Shown one piece after another: positions 1 to 11,163 of a stretch of DNA of 64,000 nucleotides (positions are counted from its first letter, which is position 1; the number at the start of each line of letters is the position of its first letter). The position numbers and the translations under genes are program-made. The notes beneath the pieces were generated by a model. It made no database searches. It had not been told where the DNA came from and worked only from the letters and a program-made list of their open reading frames with translations. The DNA lies in contig JAULSN010000008.1 of NCBI GenBank assembly GCA_033439765.1, positions 1,736,001-1,800,000 on the forward strand. The letters run 5' to 3'. The DNA is from Lasiosphaeria ovina. Lineage: Eukaryota > Ascomycota > Sordariomycetes > Sordariales > Lasiosphaeriaceae.

Positions 1-150
1 TAGTGTCGGCATGAGCGAGCGACATGTCTATCATTTCTCTTCTCCTCTTTTTGTCTTTTGATACTTACGGAGTATCGTTTACGTACTAAGCTGTACGGAG
101 TAATTAAAACAAAGTACACCTAGACTGGTAGTTAGGGAGGTACCCGAGTT

Positions 151-229
151 CCCTCAAAAATGGGATGTGCGGGTTAAGCCCCCTGTTGCGGCTTGTTGCC
201 AGCTTGCTTGCACATCCCATTTTTGAGGG
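151..229. repeat. Inverted repeat, 20-bp perfect arms, 39-nt loop
   Basis: Arm 151-170 (CCCTCAAAAATGGGATGTGC) is the exact reverse complement of 210-229. Weaker pairing continues outward: ACCCGAG at 142-148 against CTCGGGT at 240-246, with an unpaired stretch between. No coding context. It may be the remnant of a foldback element or a structured untranslated RNA. Confidence 0.85.
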
Positions 230-1249
230 TAGTTGGTACCTCGGGTGGGTGGATATAGAGAGTTGTGTGATTGCTACCGCCGGAAATGCCGAGTCTCGGG
301 TGTTGTATGACCCGGAGAAAGACAGTCGACGCCGAGCTGCGAATGTTTACACACCGTGGCCGTAGGCACCTTCACTGATCTTTGCCCCTTTCCCCGCAAT
401 TTTCCTCCTTGCTGGCAAGGAGAAACATCATCCAAGCGGCGTAGTATCTACCTTAGATGGTGGGGAAGGGCGAGACTTGAAGCAAAAAGCTAACGTACAG
501 TACACTTGGACACTGTACATACTGCTGGTTCCCCTCCAAGCAGCAGTTGCTGATGGTGTAAGTGAACAACAGGGTGCAGGGGGATCTCGGCTACCTAGTT
601 GGTCAGCCGGAGCACGCAAGCAGCTACTGCGTAGAAAGCTCCGCTGTCCTGTCCGCCTGACAGCAACATCGTGAGGCAGAAATACAACCCTCCCCTCTCT
701 TCCTACACTCTGTCATCCGCCAAAAGGAAGACATTGGTGAAACTCTCGTGATTGCAGTTACCGGTGTCGTCTCTCTTATTTAATGCCCGCGGAGATGCTG
801 CTCTCGCCAGCAGGCTCCGTGGCCCCTTGCGCAACCCCAATAATGACAATGACGGAATGGATATTGGGCTGCCTGTCCAGAACCGGTATTAGTGGCCCAG
901 TTTGTACGTAATTGAAAAGGAGGTGACTCGCCGGTCCAGCTAGCTCGGAACGAAGAGACCGCTGAGCTGGCTGCTGAGAGTCTTGAGAAAGAATTGACAA
1001 TAATGACGACTGTTTCGTCAGCAAAAAGGAAGGAAGGAAACAGGTGCGGAGTCAATCTGGTAGATTCGGCCCTGAGACTGAGAGAGTGAAAGTGTTCATT
1101 CAAAACACAAGACAACATTAAATCGAATCGTTGATTGGCTGTGCTTGGCGCGGTTGTCAGGGCTGGACCTCTCCCAAGTTGCTGGTATCCAGCAGCCAAG
1201 CGAGAAATTCCAGCCAGAGAATAAACTCCACTCCGCATCGGGAGATGCT

Positions 1250-1284
1250 ACCGAACGGCTGGTCTGTGAGACCAGCCGTTCGGT
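1250..1284. repeat. Perfect hairpin, 16-bp arms, 3-nt loop
   Basis: Positions 1250-1265 (ACCGAACGGCTGGTCT) pair perfectly with 1269-1284 around the loop GTG at 1266-1268. Part of the arm (CTACCGAACG) recurs about 75 bases downstream near 1327. There is no adjacent gene that explains it. Confidence 0.9.
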
Positions 1285-3936
1285 CAGTATCAGTACCGTC
1301 GATGTGAATACGGAGTGTACTGACCGACTACCGAACGACATGAGATCCCAAGGCCGGCCGGTGTGGATGCGCAAGGTCAGCTCGATCGTCGCAGCCACCG
1401 GCTTTTCCTCTCCTTTTTTTTCTTTCCCTTTTTCCTCGGCTTCAAGGCCTGAAGCGGCGGTCACCGGGTTTCGCAAAACAAATACATTGCTAACGAAATG
1501 GATTTTGCGGTCTTGATTGGGAAAGTATCAGGTAACGGGAACCTCTAGCTGCATGAAGAACCCAGACTGGAGACTCCTCCAGAATGGAGGGCCCCGAGCT
1601 TCTTTTTCTTTGTTCGATCAGGAATGGAGACAGCGGGGCTTGTTGAACTGGTGGGAATAAAATGGAGAGAGAACCGGGCTTAGGACCTAAACTAAGACAA
1701 AAAAAGCTTTTTGCCCCAGGGAGCAGGTCACTCCCCTGAGCAACTGCCTTATAAGGAATAAGGGGCCGGGGTATGGCACCTAGAAGCCCCATAAGCTGTT
1801 CGGTTTCAGTAGGTCCATGTTCACAATGAATACAGTAGGCATGCACCTCTATACCTTGGTGTTGGGAGGAAGTGTATGCCACAGATATTCAAATATCTCA
1901 AGATTTCTAAAAGGCAAACCCGCATTCTGCTCACTGAACATCCAGCCCGCCTTCAAAGCTGTCCACATGGCTGTCTCGATTGTGTAACCTTGGCCCATGG
2001 CACGCGTAACCTACCTATCTGCTCCTAATCTCACAGCTATGTGCTGCACTATGGACGGGAAAGTACAGTGCTAACACCCGCCAAGTGGTCTGTTCGTTCC
2101 TGCCCAGTTCGCGCTGCCTAATAGCTTTTACTCATCCTGCAACAAACCACTGGCACACACTCGTCTCGTCTCTCGCGGAACGTTATCTACCCTGCAAAGT
2201 ATGACGGAATGCAGCAAACCTATCTCTCGCCGGTCTGCGGCTCGCCTCCACTGCTTCTTCTTTGCGCCATGCCATGCCATGCCATGCGTCCTCTGCTCTG
2301 CCCTGCCACTCGAGTGAATGCGCAGGGCCTGGGCCCGGGCAGCCAGCCTTCATCCCTAGTTTCCAATCATCCCCACTTGCCCCCTCCTGCTGTTCTCCCC
2401 CGGATTCTCTGGCCAAAAAACCGCATTCCTGCGGCCCGCCTGTTTATCTTACATGCACGGCTTCAAAGAGGCTACAGGAGCGAAGTCGGTGGGTGTGCGA
2501 GATGCCGCTTACCTGCTGCTGATTCTTTCTTTCCCAACTCATCAAACTACACGTGTATAACCAATCCTCGATTTTGCCCCTCCTCCCCATTGGCTGGTGG
2601 AGTCGCGCAGCCCCGTGGCCAGCCTAAGGCAGGAAGGTACCTCAGGTTCTTGCCCGTTTCAGCTAGAGTTTTCCTCGTCGTCGGATCTTTCTTCAACGCC
2701 AGTTCGGCCCTCTGCGCTGGGCTCCTTGTGGAACCAGTGGATGCGCTAATAAAGCTCATCATTCTTCCCCGTAAACTCAACATCGTCCTTCGCTGGAGAA
2801 GAGGGTGCTAAGTAAGGCGGAGGTCTCCGGCTCAAGTCTGGTTGGCTATAGCCACTTTTTATCCCCGTTTTCTTTGTCACAGCCCAGCAGACCTTCCAGT
2901 TTTCCGTCTTACTGTCTCTCCACCTCTTAAGGTAGGGCAGGCTAAGCTTCCCGGCGATGGGTACCGTACTCAGCAGGCTCCAACCGACAGCTTTGCGGCA
3001 GCTCTGGCTCTTGACTACCTATATATTCCAGTTGCTGTTGCTGGACGATGGGAACTTCCTGTCGCCAATTCGCACAAGCTCGCATCCTAGGTTCCCGTCT
3101 GGTGTTTTGGCGCCCAACCACTAATTAGGTAACTGATTTGGCGTGCTGCAGTATTAAAGCCAACAACAACCTGGAAGAAAGGCAAAGACGAATCCCACCT
3201 GGTGTTTTATCTGGCACCGACCTTACCTTGGCTACGGTACCTCAGGTATGTACTGTACATGTACATGCCTTACCAAAGGCAGATGCTCGGGTGTCACCCT
3301 CCGATCCGTCCATATCGTTTATCAGCCCCCCTGTCCCGACATGTACTGCAGACTGCCCCGCAGCCTCGATGAACCCCACTAACAGATAACCAGACCAGCA
3401 CAAGAATACGCCATCCGCCATCCGCCGCCCGCGATCCGCATCGATAGCTGCTGCCCTCGGCCTTAGCTTGGTGAAACAGCCCCAGCTGCCTATCCGTCAG
3501 GGTTCACGATCAAATTGGGCAGCAGATCTGACCGAGTCTTGGAGACGTGTACCTACCTACTACTTTACCAACCTTGCCAGCCCATGTAATCCGATCGGCC
3601 CTGGCCACAGACGAGCCCAGCTCTTTCTCACCGCCGTCGCCTTGCGCTGTGTTCCCGTTTAATATCTCGCCGTCCCTGTGCCATTTGCTGGTTGCATGTC
3701 CCGGTTCCTTCCTGCAGAGGCTACGCTGCCACTCCAAAATCAGTCCACTTTAGGTTCCCAGGCCTCTAGGCCCCCGGCCTCAGCACCTCCTCGAGCTCTG
3801 GCAAGATTCAGGGGCAAGGACACAAATTTTGCACAGAACAGAGCCTTATCTGGTCCTGGTCGACGGAAAGCCGCATGCCCAGAACGAAAGAGAAAGAAGG
3901 AGAAAGACGACCAAAAGGGAATCTGAATCTAGTTAG

Positions 3937-5343
3937 ATGGTGCCGAGCCCTTCGATGCCGGCCGAGCTCTTCTCGGAGATGACCATTAGGCCGGTTCCAA
4001 GGGAGATCAAAACGAGCAACACTAGCAGCAGCCGCGAAGAGACCAGACATAAGCATTCGAGGTCCTCCTATTCGGATGCCTCACCCCTCGTGTCGAGGAA
4101 CAACTCGCTGACATTCCGCCCTGCCAAAAGGCCGATGACGACCCCGGATAAGACCATCGCCGTCATCAATGCCAGCGGTCGCCAAGCCGCCTCGCTTATC
4201 CGAGTCGCCACAGCTGTGGGCTACCATGTTCGGGCCCAACTCAGGAATCTAGAGGGCGTTGTTGCGACCGAGGTGGCAACGAACCCAAACGTAACTGTTC
4301 TCCGCGGCGAGCTCTACACCAAGGAGCGTCCGGCCGAGAGAGGGCAGGTGGATGTGACTAAGAATGGCCCCATCTCCGGCATCGGTGTCAACCACGGCCT
4401 GATATCCGAGCTATTTCGTGGCGCCCAGCTCGCCTTCATCAACACAACATTTTACGGCGACGAGCAGAAGATTGGCGAAGCCCTCGCCGAAGCTGCCAAG
4501 AGGGCCGGCATTCAGCACTATGTCTACTCGTCGATGCCCGACCACCACGCCTACAACGAGGACTGGCCCTCTCTACCTCTCTGGGCGTCCAAGCATAAGG
4601 TCGAGGACTTCGTCCGGAAGCTGAAACTACCCGCCACCTTTGTCTACACGGGAATCTACAATAACAACTTCACCTCGCTACCCTATCCTTTGTTCTGCAC
4701 CGAGCTTCAGCCTGATGGCTCCTGGATCTGGCAGGCCCCCTTCCACCCCGACGCCAAGCTCCCCTGGCTCGACGCGGAGCATGACGTCGGCCCGGCCATT
4801 CTACAGATCTTCAAGGATGGCGTCAAGAAATGGGGCGGCGGCCGGCGCATTGCCCTCGCTTACGAGATGCTCAGCCCGAGGGAAGCCTGCCGCTTCTTCA
4901 CGAAAGGCGTAGGCCGCCCCCTGCGCTACGTCCGCGGCCCCATCGAGGTCAAGGTCAAGATTCCCGAGGGGTACCGGTGCCAGCTCGAGGCGCTTGAAGA
5001 GCTCTACCGTCTCGGCAAGGATGACCCCGCGCAGCAGCCCCCGTACTTTGGAGACGCAGCGCTCGAAGCGAGCTGCCCAGGCGTGGCTTTGGAGCTGTGG
5101 GAAGGCCCCCGTGGGCTTGAGGAGTACGCCAATGAAGTGTTCCCCCTCGAGGAGCAGGCGAATGGGTTGACATGGATGCTCGACGACGATGACGGCGGTG
5201 TTGGTGGTGGCGGCGGAAGCCAAGATCATTCCCAGGCCGCCCTGAGCCCGGCAAGCGAACACCCCGACTCCGAGAGCGAAGACGATGATGACGGCTTAGT
5301 TATGCGCGGTCTGAAGCGGGATGACGAGGAATGGCTTGCATAA
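3937..5343 (+). CDS. nmr1: Nitrogen metabolite repression regulator, NmrA family
   Basis: Single-exon gene of 468 residues. After an about 66-residue Ser/Arg-rich leader comes a Rossmann-type NmrA domain: TIAVINASGRQAASLIRVA at about residues 73-91 is the dinucleotide-binding segment, followed by AFINTT, HYVYSSMPD and YNNNFTSLPYPLF, which match the fungal NmrA/NMR proteins closely from general knowledge of the family. The family senses NAD(P) and restrains the GATA activator NIT2/AreA when good nitrogen is present. Length is close to that expected for NMR of Neurospora-type fungi and longer than NmrA of Aspergillus. The C-terminal about 55 residues are an acidic, Gly-rich tail. The start is the first ATG of the frame; an internal ATG at residue 67 would give an NmrA-length protein. 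Its 3' end faces ERG2. Confidence 0.95.
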   Translation: MVPSPSMPAELFSEMTIRPVPREIKTSNTSSSREETRHKHSRSSYSDASPLVSRNNSLTFRPAKRPMTTPDKTIAVINASGRQAASLIRVATAVGYHVRAQLRNLEGVVATEVATNPNVTVLRGELYTKERPAERGQVDVTKNGPISGIGVNHGLISELFRGAQLAFINTTFYGDEQKIGEALAEAAKRAGIQHYVYSSMPDHHAYNEDWPSLPLWASKHKVEDFVRKLKLPATFVYTGIYNNNFTSLPYPLFCTELQPDGSWIWQAPFHPDAKLPWLDAEHDVGPAILQIFKDGVKKWGGGRRIALAYEMLSPREACRFFTKGVGRPLRYVRGPIEVKVKIPEGYRCQLEALEELYRLGKDDPAQQPPYFGDAALEASCPGVALELWEGPRGLEEYANEVFPLEEQANGLTWMLDDDDGGVGGGGGSQDHSQAALSPASEHPDSESEDDDDGLVMRGLKRDDEEWLA

Positions 5344-6344
5344 TGTTTTCATGAACCATTTCGGCACTCAAAACAAACAAAAAGAGGGAATAATTAAAAC
5401 TGGAGGGGCTGGGTCGGGAACTTTCTCTTTTGTCATCGTCTCATTTCCGACGCGTGCACGAGTATCCGTGTACATACACGAACATGGTGCATATACCTAC
5501 CTGCTACCAAGCTAGGCCGGTAGGTATGGAGGTTTATCCTGGACGGGCGGACGGACGGATAGCGCGGCGAAGGAGCGAGAAAAAGGTTTTTATTGTTGCT
5601 TGTTATCAAGGAACGGAGGGCTATCAATGGATCGGGTCGGCGGGCGGTTTTCTGATGAATTTTCTGTTTATTTCTCATCTCATACAACGGCCACGGCTCT
5701 CTTACTTCACGCTGTACTTCACGCTTTGTTGTTCATTGCTTCGCAACGATTCACAATCTGGTCAGTGTTCTCTCATCAGACATCGGTCGTAGCTGTGTTG
5801 GTTAATGTGACGACTCCGAATATCCAAAGGTAGAATAGATACTGGGTACAACAGTATATGAATGTTTGATGGACTTGTGCTAGGCCGCGTGCAATAGTAA
5901 GTATGGACGTTGGTACATTATGTAAAATTCTGCCGATTATACGGATATAGCGGCCGAGACCCCTCCGGGAGCTTCGGAGTTCGGGTAGGTAGGTGTAGGG
6001 CCGGGCTAGCCCGCCCGCTAGTGATAGGCATACTACGAATCGGTCGGGTTGTAGCAGCGAGCAAGACCCGGGGTAGGCTGTCGTCTATAGCTAACGCCGG
6101 GTATTGGCGTTCCGAACTGCGGTCTCTTCTTGTTTGCTTGTTGGATTGTTTAGCATAAAAAATTTGAGATTGCGGCCAAGATTTCCAATGGACGAGTATG
6201 TAATTACATTACGCGGCCACGCCCGCCCTTCCTCCCCGAATCCTATAACGGGAAACAAAAGAAAATTAGACATCGAAAGGGGCCCAAAAAAAGACTTTCA
6301 ATACGCGAGGGAGTGTGTGTCAACTCTGTGTGTCTGTCTCTCCC
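5344..6344. other. Convergent intergenic region nmr1/ERG2
   Basis: About 1 kb between the two stop codons. No credible coding potential on either strand. It contains TACCTACC/TAGGTAGG words around 5500-5525 and 5980, typical of filler intergenic sequence elsewhere in the window, and must hold both 3' untranslated regions. Confidence 0.6.
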
Positions 6345-7158
6345 TCAAAACTTCCCCTTGAGCAGGTTGTTGACCATCTCGCGGCCCGTAACGACCGAGG
6401 TGCGCCACAGCGTGGGGAAATCGAGCGTGCTCGAGAGGCTGTCGGCGAACCCGAAGAAGAGCATGGGCGGGATCCAGCCGCGCGCGTACTCGAGCGCGAA
6501 GCAGCCCTCGGGCATCTTGTACTGCTTCACGGTGCCGCGCCGCAGGTGGTGGATGCTGCCCGGCGGGTACACCTCGGCCTCGTACGAGCCCGGCACGTAC
6601 GCCGTCTGCGTCCCCGTCAGGATATGGAAGTAGTCGTCCGCCGTGTGCCTCCCCGTGTGGCCCTCGGTGCCGACGGCCGTGCCTGTTGGTTTGTTGGTTA
6701 GTTTGAGTTTGGTTTTGAGAAGGAAAGAGGAGACTTGCCAAAGATGATCAGGTACTCGGTGATGCCTGTGGTTCGGGGGTTCACTTATCAGCAAAGCACG
6801 GTACTAGTAACAGTGGATCGCGTTCATGTTGGGCACACGCACTGGCATGGATGATGTACATGGCGCCCATGGCGCCGCCGGCATTGCTGAACACCCACTC
6901 CTCGTCGAGGTTGACGTAGGTCTGAAGGTCGGCAGTGCCACGGAGCTCGTCGACGATGTGCTTGACGACGGCCCGGGTGTCGTTGCCGTACAGCTCGATT
7001 CCGCGCTTGGAGACGGTCGACAGATGGTCGAGGTCGAAGATGTAGAACGACTCGAGGTTCTTCTCAAGCAGATACACGACGGGCGACAAGACGCCGATGA
7101 TGAGGGCGAACAGCTTGAGAAGGCCGCCCATTCCGGACGACGACTGTTTCGGCGCCAT
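6345..7158 (-). CDS. ERG2: C-8 sterol isomerase
   Basis: Converts fecosterol to episterol (delta-8 to delta-7) in ergosterol synthesis at the endoplasmic reticulum. Three coding exons read on the minus strand: 7158-6843, 6765-6739 and 6682-6345, giving 226 residues, the usual Erg2 size. An N-terminal hydrophobic segment (about residues 10-32) is the ER anchor. Diagnostic stretches are [63 protein letters not shown] and [14 protein letters not shown]. The middle exon is only 27 nt and the second intron (6738-6683, 56 nt) begins G|GCAAGT, so it is a GC-AG intron. Joining both junctions restores the expected sequence across [16 protein letters not shown] (with a serine codon made at the first join). 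The start at 7158 is preferred to an upstream in-frame ATG at 7179. Divergent from CSL4, 520 bp away. Confidence 0.95.
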
Positions 7159-7678
7159 TGCGAGGAATTGGCGCGACAAGAATCGATAAAAAAGAATGAA
7201 GAAATGAAGAACGCCAGAACAGGCTGGAGAAAGACAAGTATATGAATGAGAGGACGCCCCAGCAGTGCCTGGAGCAAAATGGGGGTGACCCTGTGAGGTG
7301 ATGGCACTTCCTCTTCGGATTCACGCGTACTCGTATTCTTTACGGCGGATTTCTCTCGACCCCAAAGACCCCAAGACCCCTAGACTCGGGACCGTACTGC
7401 ACAGTACTTGGGGCACTCCACACTAATATACGTTAGCGAGGGCGGTGGTGGCGTCTGCAGGCTTCCCGCGATCAGATTGACAGGGATACAAGCCCCCCAC
7501 CAAAGCTTGGCAGAAGCAATGGAATCGTTCTTTTCTAAACCTACGCTTGGGAACCACCGTTAGCCGTTCGTCGCATTTATCTGCGCCTCTTTAACGCCCT
7601 CACAACCGCACCACGTCTCCAAGAAGTAGACGCTAATCGGGCAGCTTCCGTTAACCACACAAAAAAAAATTCAGGGAG
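7159..7678. promoter_or_regulatory. Shared divergent promoter ERG2/CSL4
   Basis: 520 bp separate the two start codons. A TACTGCACAGTACTTGG palindrome-like stretch lies near 7395-7411, and an A-run directly precedes the CSL4 ATG. No transcription start can be fixed from sequence. Confidence 0.5.
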
Positions 7679-8395
7679 ATGGCGACCAGCTCAGGCACAA
7701 CGTCAGTCGCGATTCCGGGCCAGCTGCTAGGCCCGGCATCCAAGTTCCAGCCCGGCCCAGGCACGCACATCCACAACGCGAACCTGTACTCGTCGCTGCT
7801 CGGCGTCGTGCACGCCAGCCAGCCGGCCAAGCCGCCGGGGCCCGCGAAGCGACTGACCAAGATCACGGTGCCGACGCAGACGCCGGCGGAGCTGCCGACG
7901 CTCTCCGTATCGCGGACCGGCGTGTCGGAGAAGCGCGAGGTGCTCCCCGAGGTCGGCAACACGGTGCTGTGCCGCGTGACGCGCATCACGCCGCGCCAGG
8001 CCGTCGTCGCCATCCTCATCTGCGGTGACACGGTGCTCGAGGCCGAGTGGCAGGGCCTCATCCGCGTCCAGGACGTCCGCGCCACCGAGAAGGACAAGGT
8101 CAAGATCTACGAGAGCTTCCGCCCGGGAGACATTGTCCGCGCCGAAGTGGTGAGTCGGGTTCTGTCTGTCTAACTATTGTGTCAAATGAATGCCGTGACT
8201 GATTGCGCACACGCCTGCGGCTAGATCTCGCTCGGCGACCAGGCCAACTTCTACCTCTCGACGGCACGCAACGAGCTGGGCGTCATCCTGGCAACGAGCG
8301 AGGCCGGCAACAATATGTACCCAGTCAACTGGAAGGAGTACATGGACCCTGAGACGGGGCTGAGCGAGCTCAGAAAGGTCGCAAAGCCCTATTGA
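7679..8395 (+). CDS. CSL4: RNA exosome cap subunit Csl4 (EXOSC1)
   Basis: Two exons, 7679-8149 and 8225-8395, with a 75-nt intron (GTGAGT...GGCTAG), giving 213 residues. The order is the Csl4 one: N-terminal domain starting IPGQLLGPASKFQPGPGTH, a Pro-rich linker, then an S1-like RNA-binding domain (VGNTVLCRVTRITPRQAVVAI...GLIRVQDVR...FRPGDIVRAEV), and after the intron the C-terminal strand ISLGDQANFYLST. It is a structural cap subunit of the 3'-5' exosome that handles rRNA processing and RNA decay. Length lies between human and yeast Csl4. The splice restores RAEVISLGD in phase 0. Downstream, the gene faces the HET-like gene tail to tail. Confidence 0.95.
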
Positions 8396-9015
8396 CCAAG
8401 GTAGGCTTTACGGCCGGTTCCTGGGTGACTGAAATCCTCAGGTTTATACCCGAATTCACCGACGACTTTTGGAAGCACGCACGCCGTGTCCTCTACCAAG
8501 ATGGTTGCAGTTGGGTCTGACCCGGCCAGACGAGAATTTTGGGCCATACAGCCCAAGTTTTTGCACCTCAACCTGCCATCGCATCTTTGGTAGAATTTGG
8601 TTGGGTGTATACAGTTGGGACTACAGTCCAGACCCGTGCCCCGATGCCCGGGCCGGTTGGGCGAGCCGGATGCAGGCGTATTGTTTCGGGGGGGAAATGA
8701 ACCGACGCCGCCTGCGAAATTCCGAACCTACTGAGAGACATTGTATCGTCTGGGTAACAGTTTTGAGGGGAAGGTAACGTGCTACTGCTGCAACGCAGCG
8801 GCTCACTTACTAGCCGGAGCCTCTATCTTTCCACTCTGTACGTACCATATTTCGTGTATAATTATCGTTGTGTGTTGATGCCGCTGGGGAAGAGTTAGGA
8901 GTTAGTAGGGAAGGCGATTATACTCATCTAGCCTGATACCTATCCCGCTTTGTAAATAAGGTAAAAAAGTCGGGAGGCTCCCGACTCCCTGTTGAGGTGC
9001 CTAGCTGGCAGCCTT
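8396..9015. other. Convergent intergenic region, nothing supported
   Basis: 620 bp between the CSL4 stop and the stop of the frame-broken gene on the minus strand. Small frames on both strands lack family signals. Confidence 0.6.
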
Positions 9016-10244
9016 TCAAATGATGGTGATCTTCGCCACAGGAGAGTCATCCCCCTCAATAAACCACCCCGCCCCCGCCCCCGCCCCCGCCTCTAGTAGG
9101 CCGACGCCGACGCCGACGCGACGGTAGATTCCCGAATGAGCCTCCTTCAGCATGTCCTCATCCAGCATCTGCGCTTCCCCGAAACGAAAAGGGCAATGTT
9201 CGTCGTGGTTCCGTTCGGGGTCCACCATAGCCAAGATCAGGATCTGGTGGAGCAAGATCTCCTTGTTCTTGGCCCTTGTCCAAGTCAGGACGGGAAAGGC
9301 CCAGAGGAGGTAGTGGCCGCCTGTTCCAAGGTGAGAGATATCGAGCGGTTCGTCGAGCTCGGCACACCCGCACACCAGCCCCTTTGGTCCTCGACGGGGT
9401 CCGCCGATGATGTAGATGTTTGGTTCGGCCATGATGTCGTGTCCCAGCGATATTCGATAGGCCACCAGAAGGGCATACAAATGCTTGGGATTTGCGGAGC
9501 ACTCAAGCGCGGAAATTTCGCCCGCCATTACCGCATCCAGCGTCGCTTCCTCGGACGCGGCCGCGAGCGCAAACGTTTCGAGGGGAGCCCCCGCCGCCGC
9601 CGGCGTACCGGATGCCCGGCAAACCATTGACCAGAGCCAAACTTGTGCTCGGAGCACCCCCGGTTCGTGGTAACGGACGGATACGCGCGCGCCTGCTTGA
9701 GCGCCCAGGGGAGCCAGAGCTCCAGCGCCACGATGCCCGGTCGCTTCGCTCCACCGCCTTGCCCCTCCCGCCGGCCATTCGCCGACTCGAGCACTGCTTT
9801 GAGCCGAAGCGGGCCAGGCAAGAAGGAATCCTCGCCCAACTCGTATCCCCTGCTTGTCCGTGTTGCCTGGGTTCGGCCGGTCACGAAGGCGAACAGGGCA
9901 CAGACGATGCACGTCTCGCTTGACGAAGGGAGCGTCTGCGCGTTTTCGAGGTGGACGTAGTAGCTGTCACAGTCGCCGCCATCTGACAGCCGTGCTGTTT
10001 CGTCGAAGTGTTCCGGGAGACAACGGCACGCGGCGCAGAGCTGACGGGCCGTCGCCGCCGCCGGGTCGGCCAGGCGGTTACGGACGGCGGAGCCGCCCAC
10101 GTCGGTTAGGCGGATGAGGGACCATGTTGCCTGGCGCTGGTCGGCGCCCATGTCCTGCTCGGTTGGGAAGGCGAACGGCTCGAGCGGGACGCCGAATCTC
10201 CGGGCATATTCCAGGCGGGCCGCCATGACTTTCGCATCCTCCAT
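9016..10244 (-). pseudogene. Fungal protein with HET-like N-terminus, reading frame broken near 9600
   Basis: Not assigned to a named family. The upstream frame (start chosen at 10244, MEDAKVMAARLEYARRFG) runs to about 9600 and contains LCAACRCLPEHFD and TCIVCALFAFV, a pair of CxxC motifs with spacing like the leader of many fungal HET-domain proteins. The downstream frame takes over at about 9640-9540 and ends at 9016 with LECSANPKHLYALLVAYRISLG and GPKGLVCGCAELDEPLDISHLG; both halves look coding. A 59-nt GT-AG interval (GTACGC...TCCGAG, about 9606-9548) would join the frames in phase, but it lacks a good branch point and pyrimidine tract, so a frameshift in a decaying gene is equally possible. 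The extreme C-terminus is a GC-rich Gly/Val/Ala repeat. No HET catalytic core is evident, so function is unknown. Confidence 0.5.
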
Positions 10245-11163
10245 GATGTAGATGTGACTCTGCTGTTTTGCCCTCTTTTTCGTGAGGTGGGCAGGGTACC
10301 CAGCCGCAGAAACACCTCGTTTCGATTCGCAGCTGGACAATTACACTGCGCAGCCTTCCCATTGCCAAGGCACCGTGTATAATCGGGCAGTCTCCCCCTC
10401 TTTTAGTTTGTTTCTGAATCTCACATTCCTAGATGCAGCGTATCTGCTGAACTTCAGTTACTAGATACGGATGGATAGCCTCGATATAGAATTGGGCCGG
10501 ATTATGGAGAAGATGGCTGCGATACGAAGCACTCGATTGCGTTTCCAAGTACGGCTTCTTTTTCTTCTGAGGCCGGCCTGGACACATGACACATGGAACA
10601 CAGCAGCTTTCAGTTTACATGAGGCAACCGCTCAACCAGCAGTCAGTCGCCTCGTCAACCGATAGATACAATTTTACTCAATAATACCATTTCCGTTTTC
10701 AAAGTGTCAACCTTCGCCAATAAGGGAAACCCGACTCTGGGAGGGGGAATGTCGCGATATTCTCTGGCTAACACGCGTCGCAACAGCTGATTGGTCAGTT
10801 ATCTACCTTAGGTTTCTTCAGTCCAGTATGAACATGTACATGTAAGGTACATGTACATGTAAGGCCACTTGCTTCCGCGCCGCTAATCCTCAGCTTGTCG
10901 CTAAATCTCAGCTCGCAACAGACTTGAAGCTAGCTACTGCAGAGAACCAATAGTCGGGGTTCCATTCAATACACGTACTGCCACTGCCACTGCCCTTACC
11001 ATCGGCCCCCGTTGAGTCTTCCTCCGCTCTCACTTTTGTGTTTGCGAATCTGCCTTTTTTTTCTCGGACTGCTGCTGCTGCTCCCATTGAGTCGCGACAA
11101 AATGTCGGCATTGACTTGGTCCTCCAAACTGCACGCAGAACTGCGCCCCAGTCTCAGAACAAC
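10245..11163. other. Intergenic region with a tandem TACATG repeat
   Basis: No supported gene. At 10832-10865 a 17-bp unit, ACATGTACATGTAAGG plus one base, occurs twice in tandem; each copy contains a TGTACA palindrome. The rest is upstream sequence of the short AsaB-like frame and of the minus-strand gene. Confidence 0.55.
10832..10865. repeat. Tandem 17-bp repeat with TGTACA palindromes
   Basis: Copies at 10832-10848 and 10849-10865 differ only in the last base. The core TGTACATGTA also appears at 3254-3267 and near 35697-35712, always in intergenic DNA. Confidence 0.85.

Larger units (their letters stand above)
1..3936. other. Long intergenic region upstream of nmr1, no supported gene
   Basis: No open frame here shows a recognisable domain or a credible exon chain; the longest (about 200 codons near 2209-2811) is a low-complexity Cys/Pro/Leu/Arg translation. 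The region holds two strong hairpins (151-229 and 1250-1284), a (GCCAT)4 run at 2266-2285, a TGTACATGTACATG word at 3254-3267, and several TATC/GATA cores in the last 600 bases. GATA cores fit NIT2/AreA-type control of nmr1, but they are short and expected by chance. Part of the 3' end is probably nmr1 5' leader. Confidence 0.6.

Noticed and set aside
2209..2811. 200-codon frame upstream of nmr1
   Set aside because: Begins over a GCCAT repeat, no domain, composition unlike the real genes.
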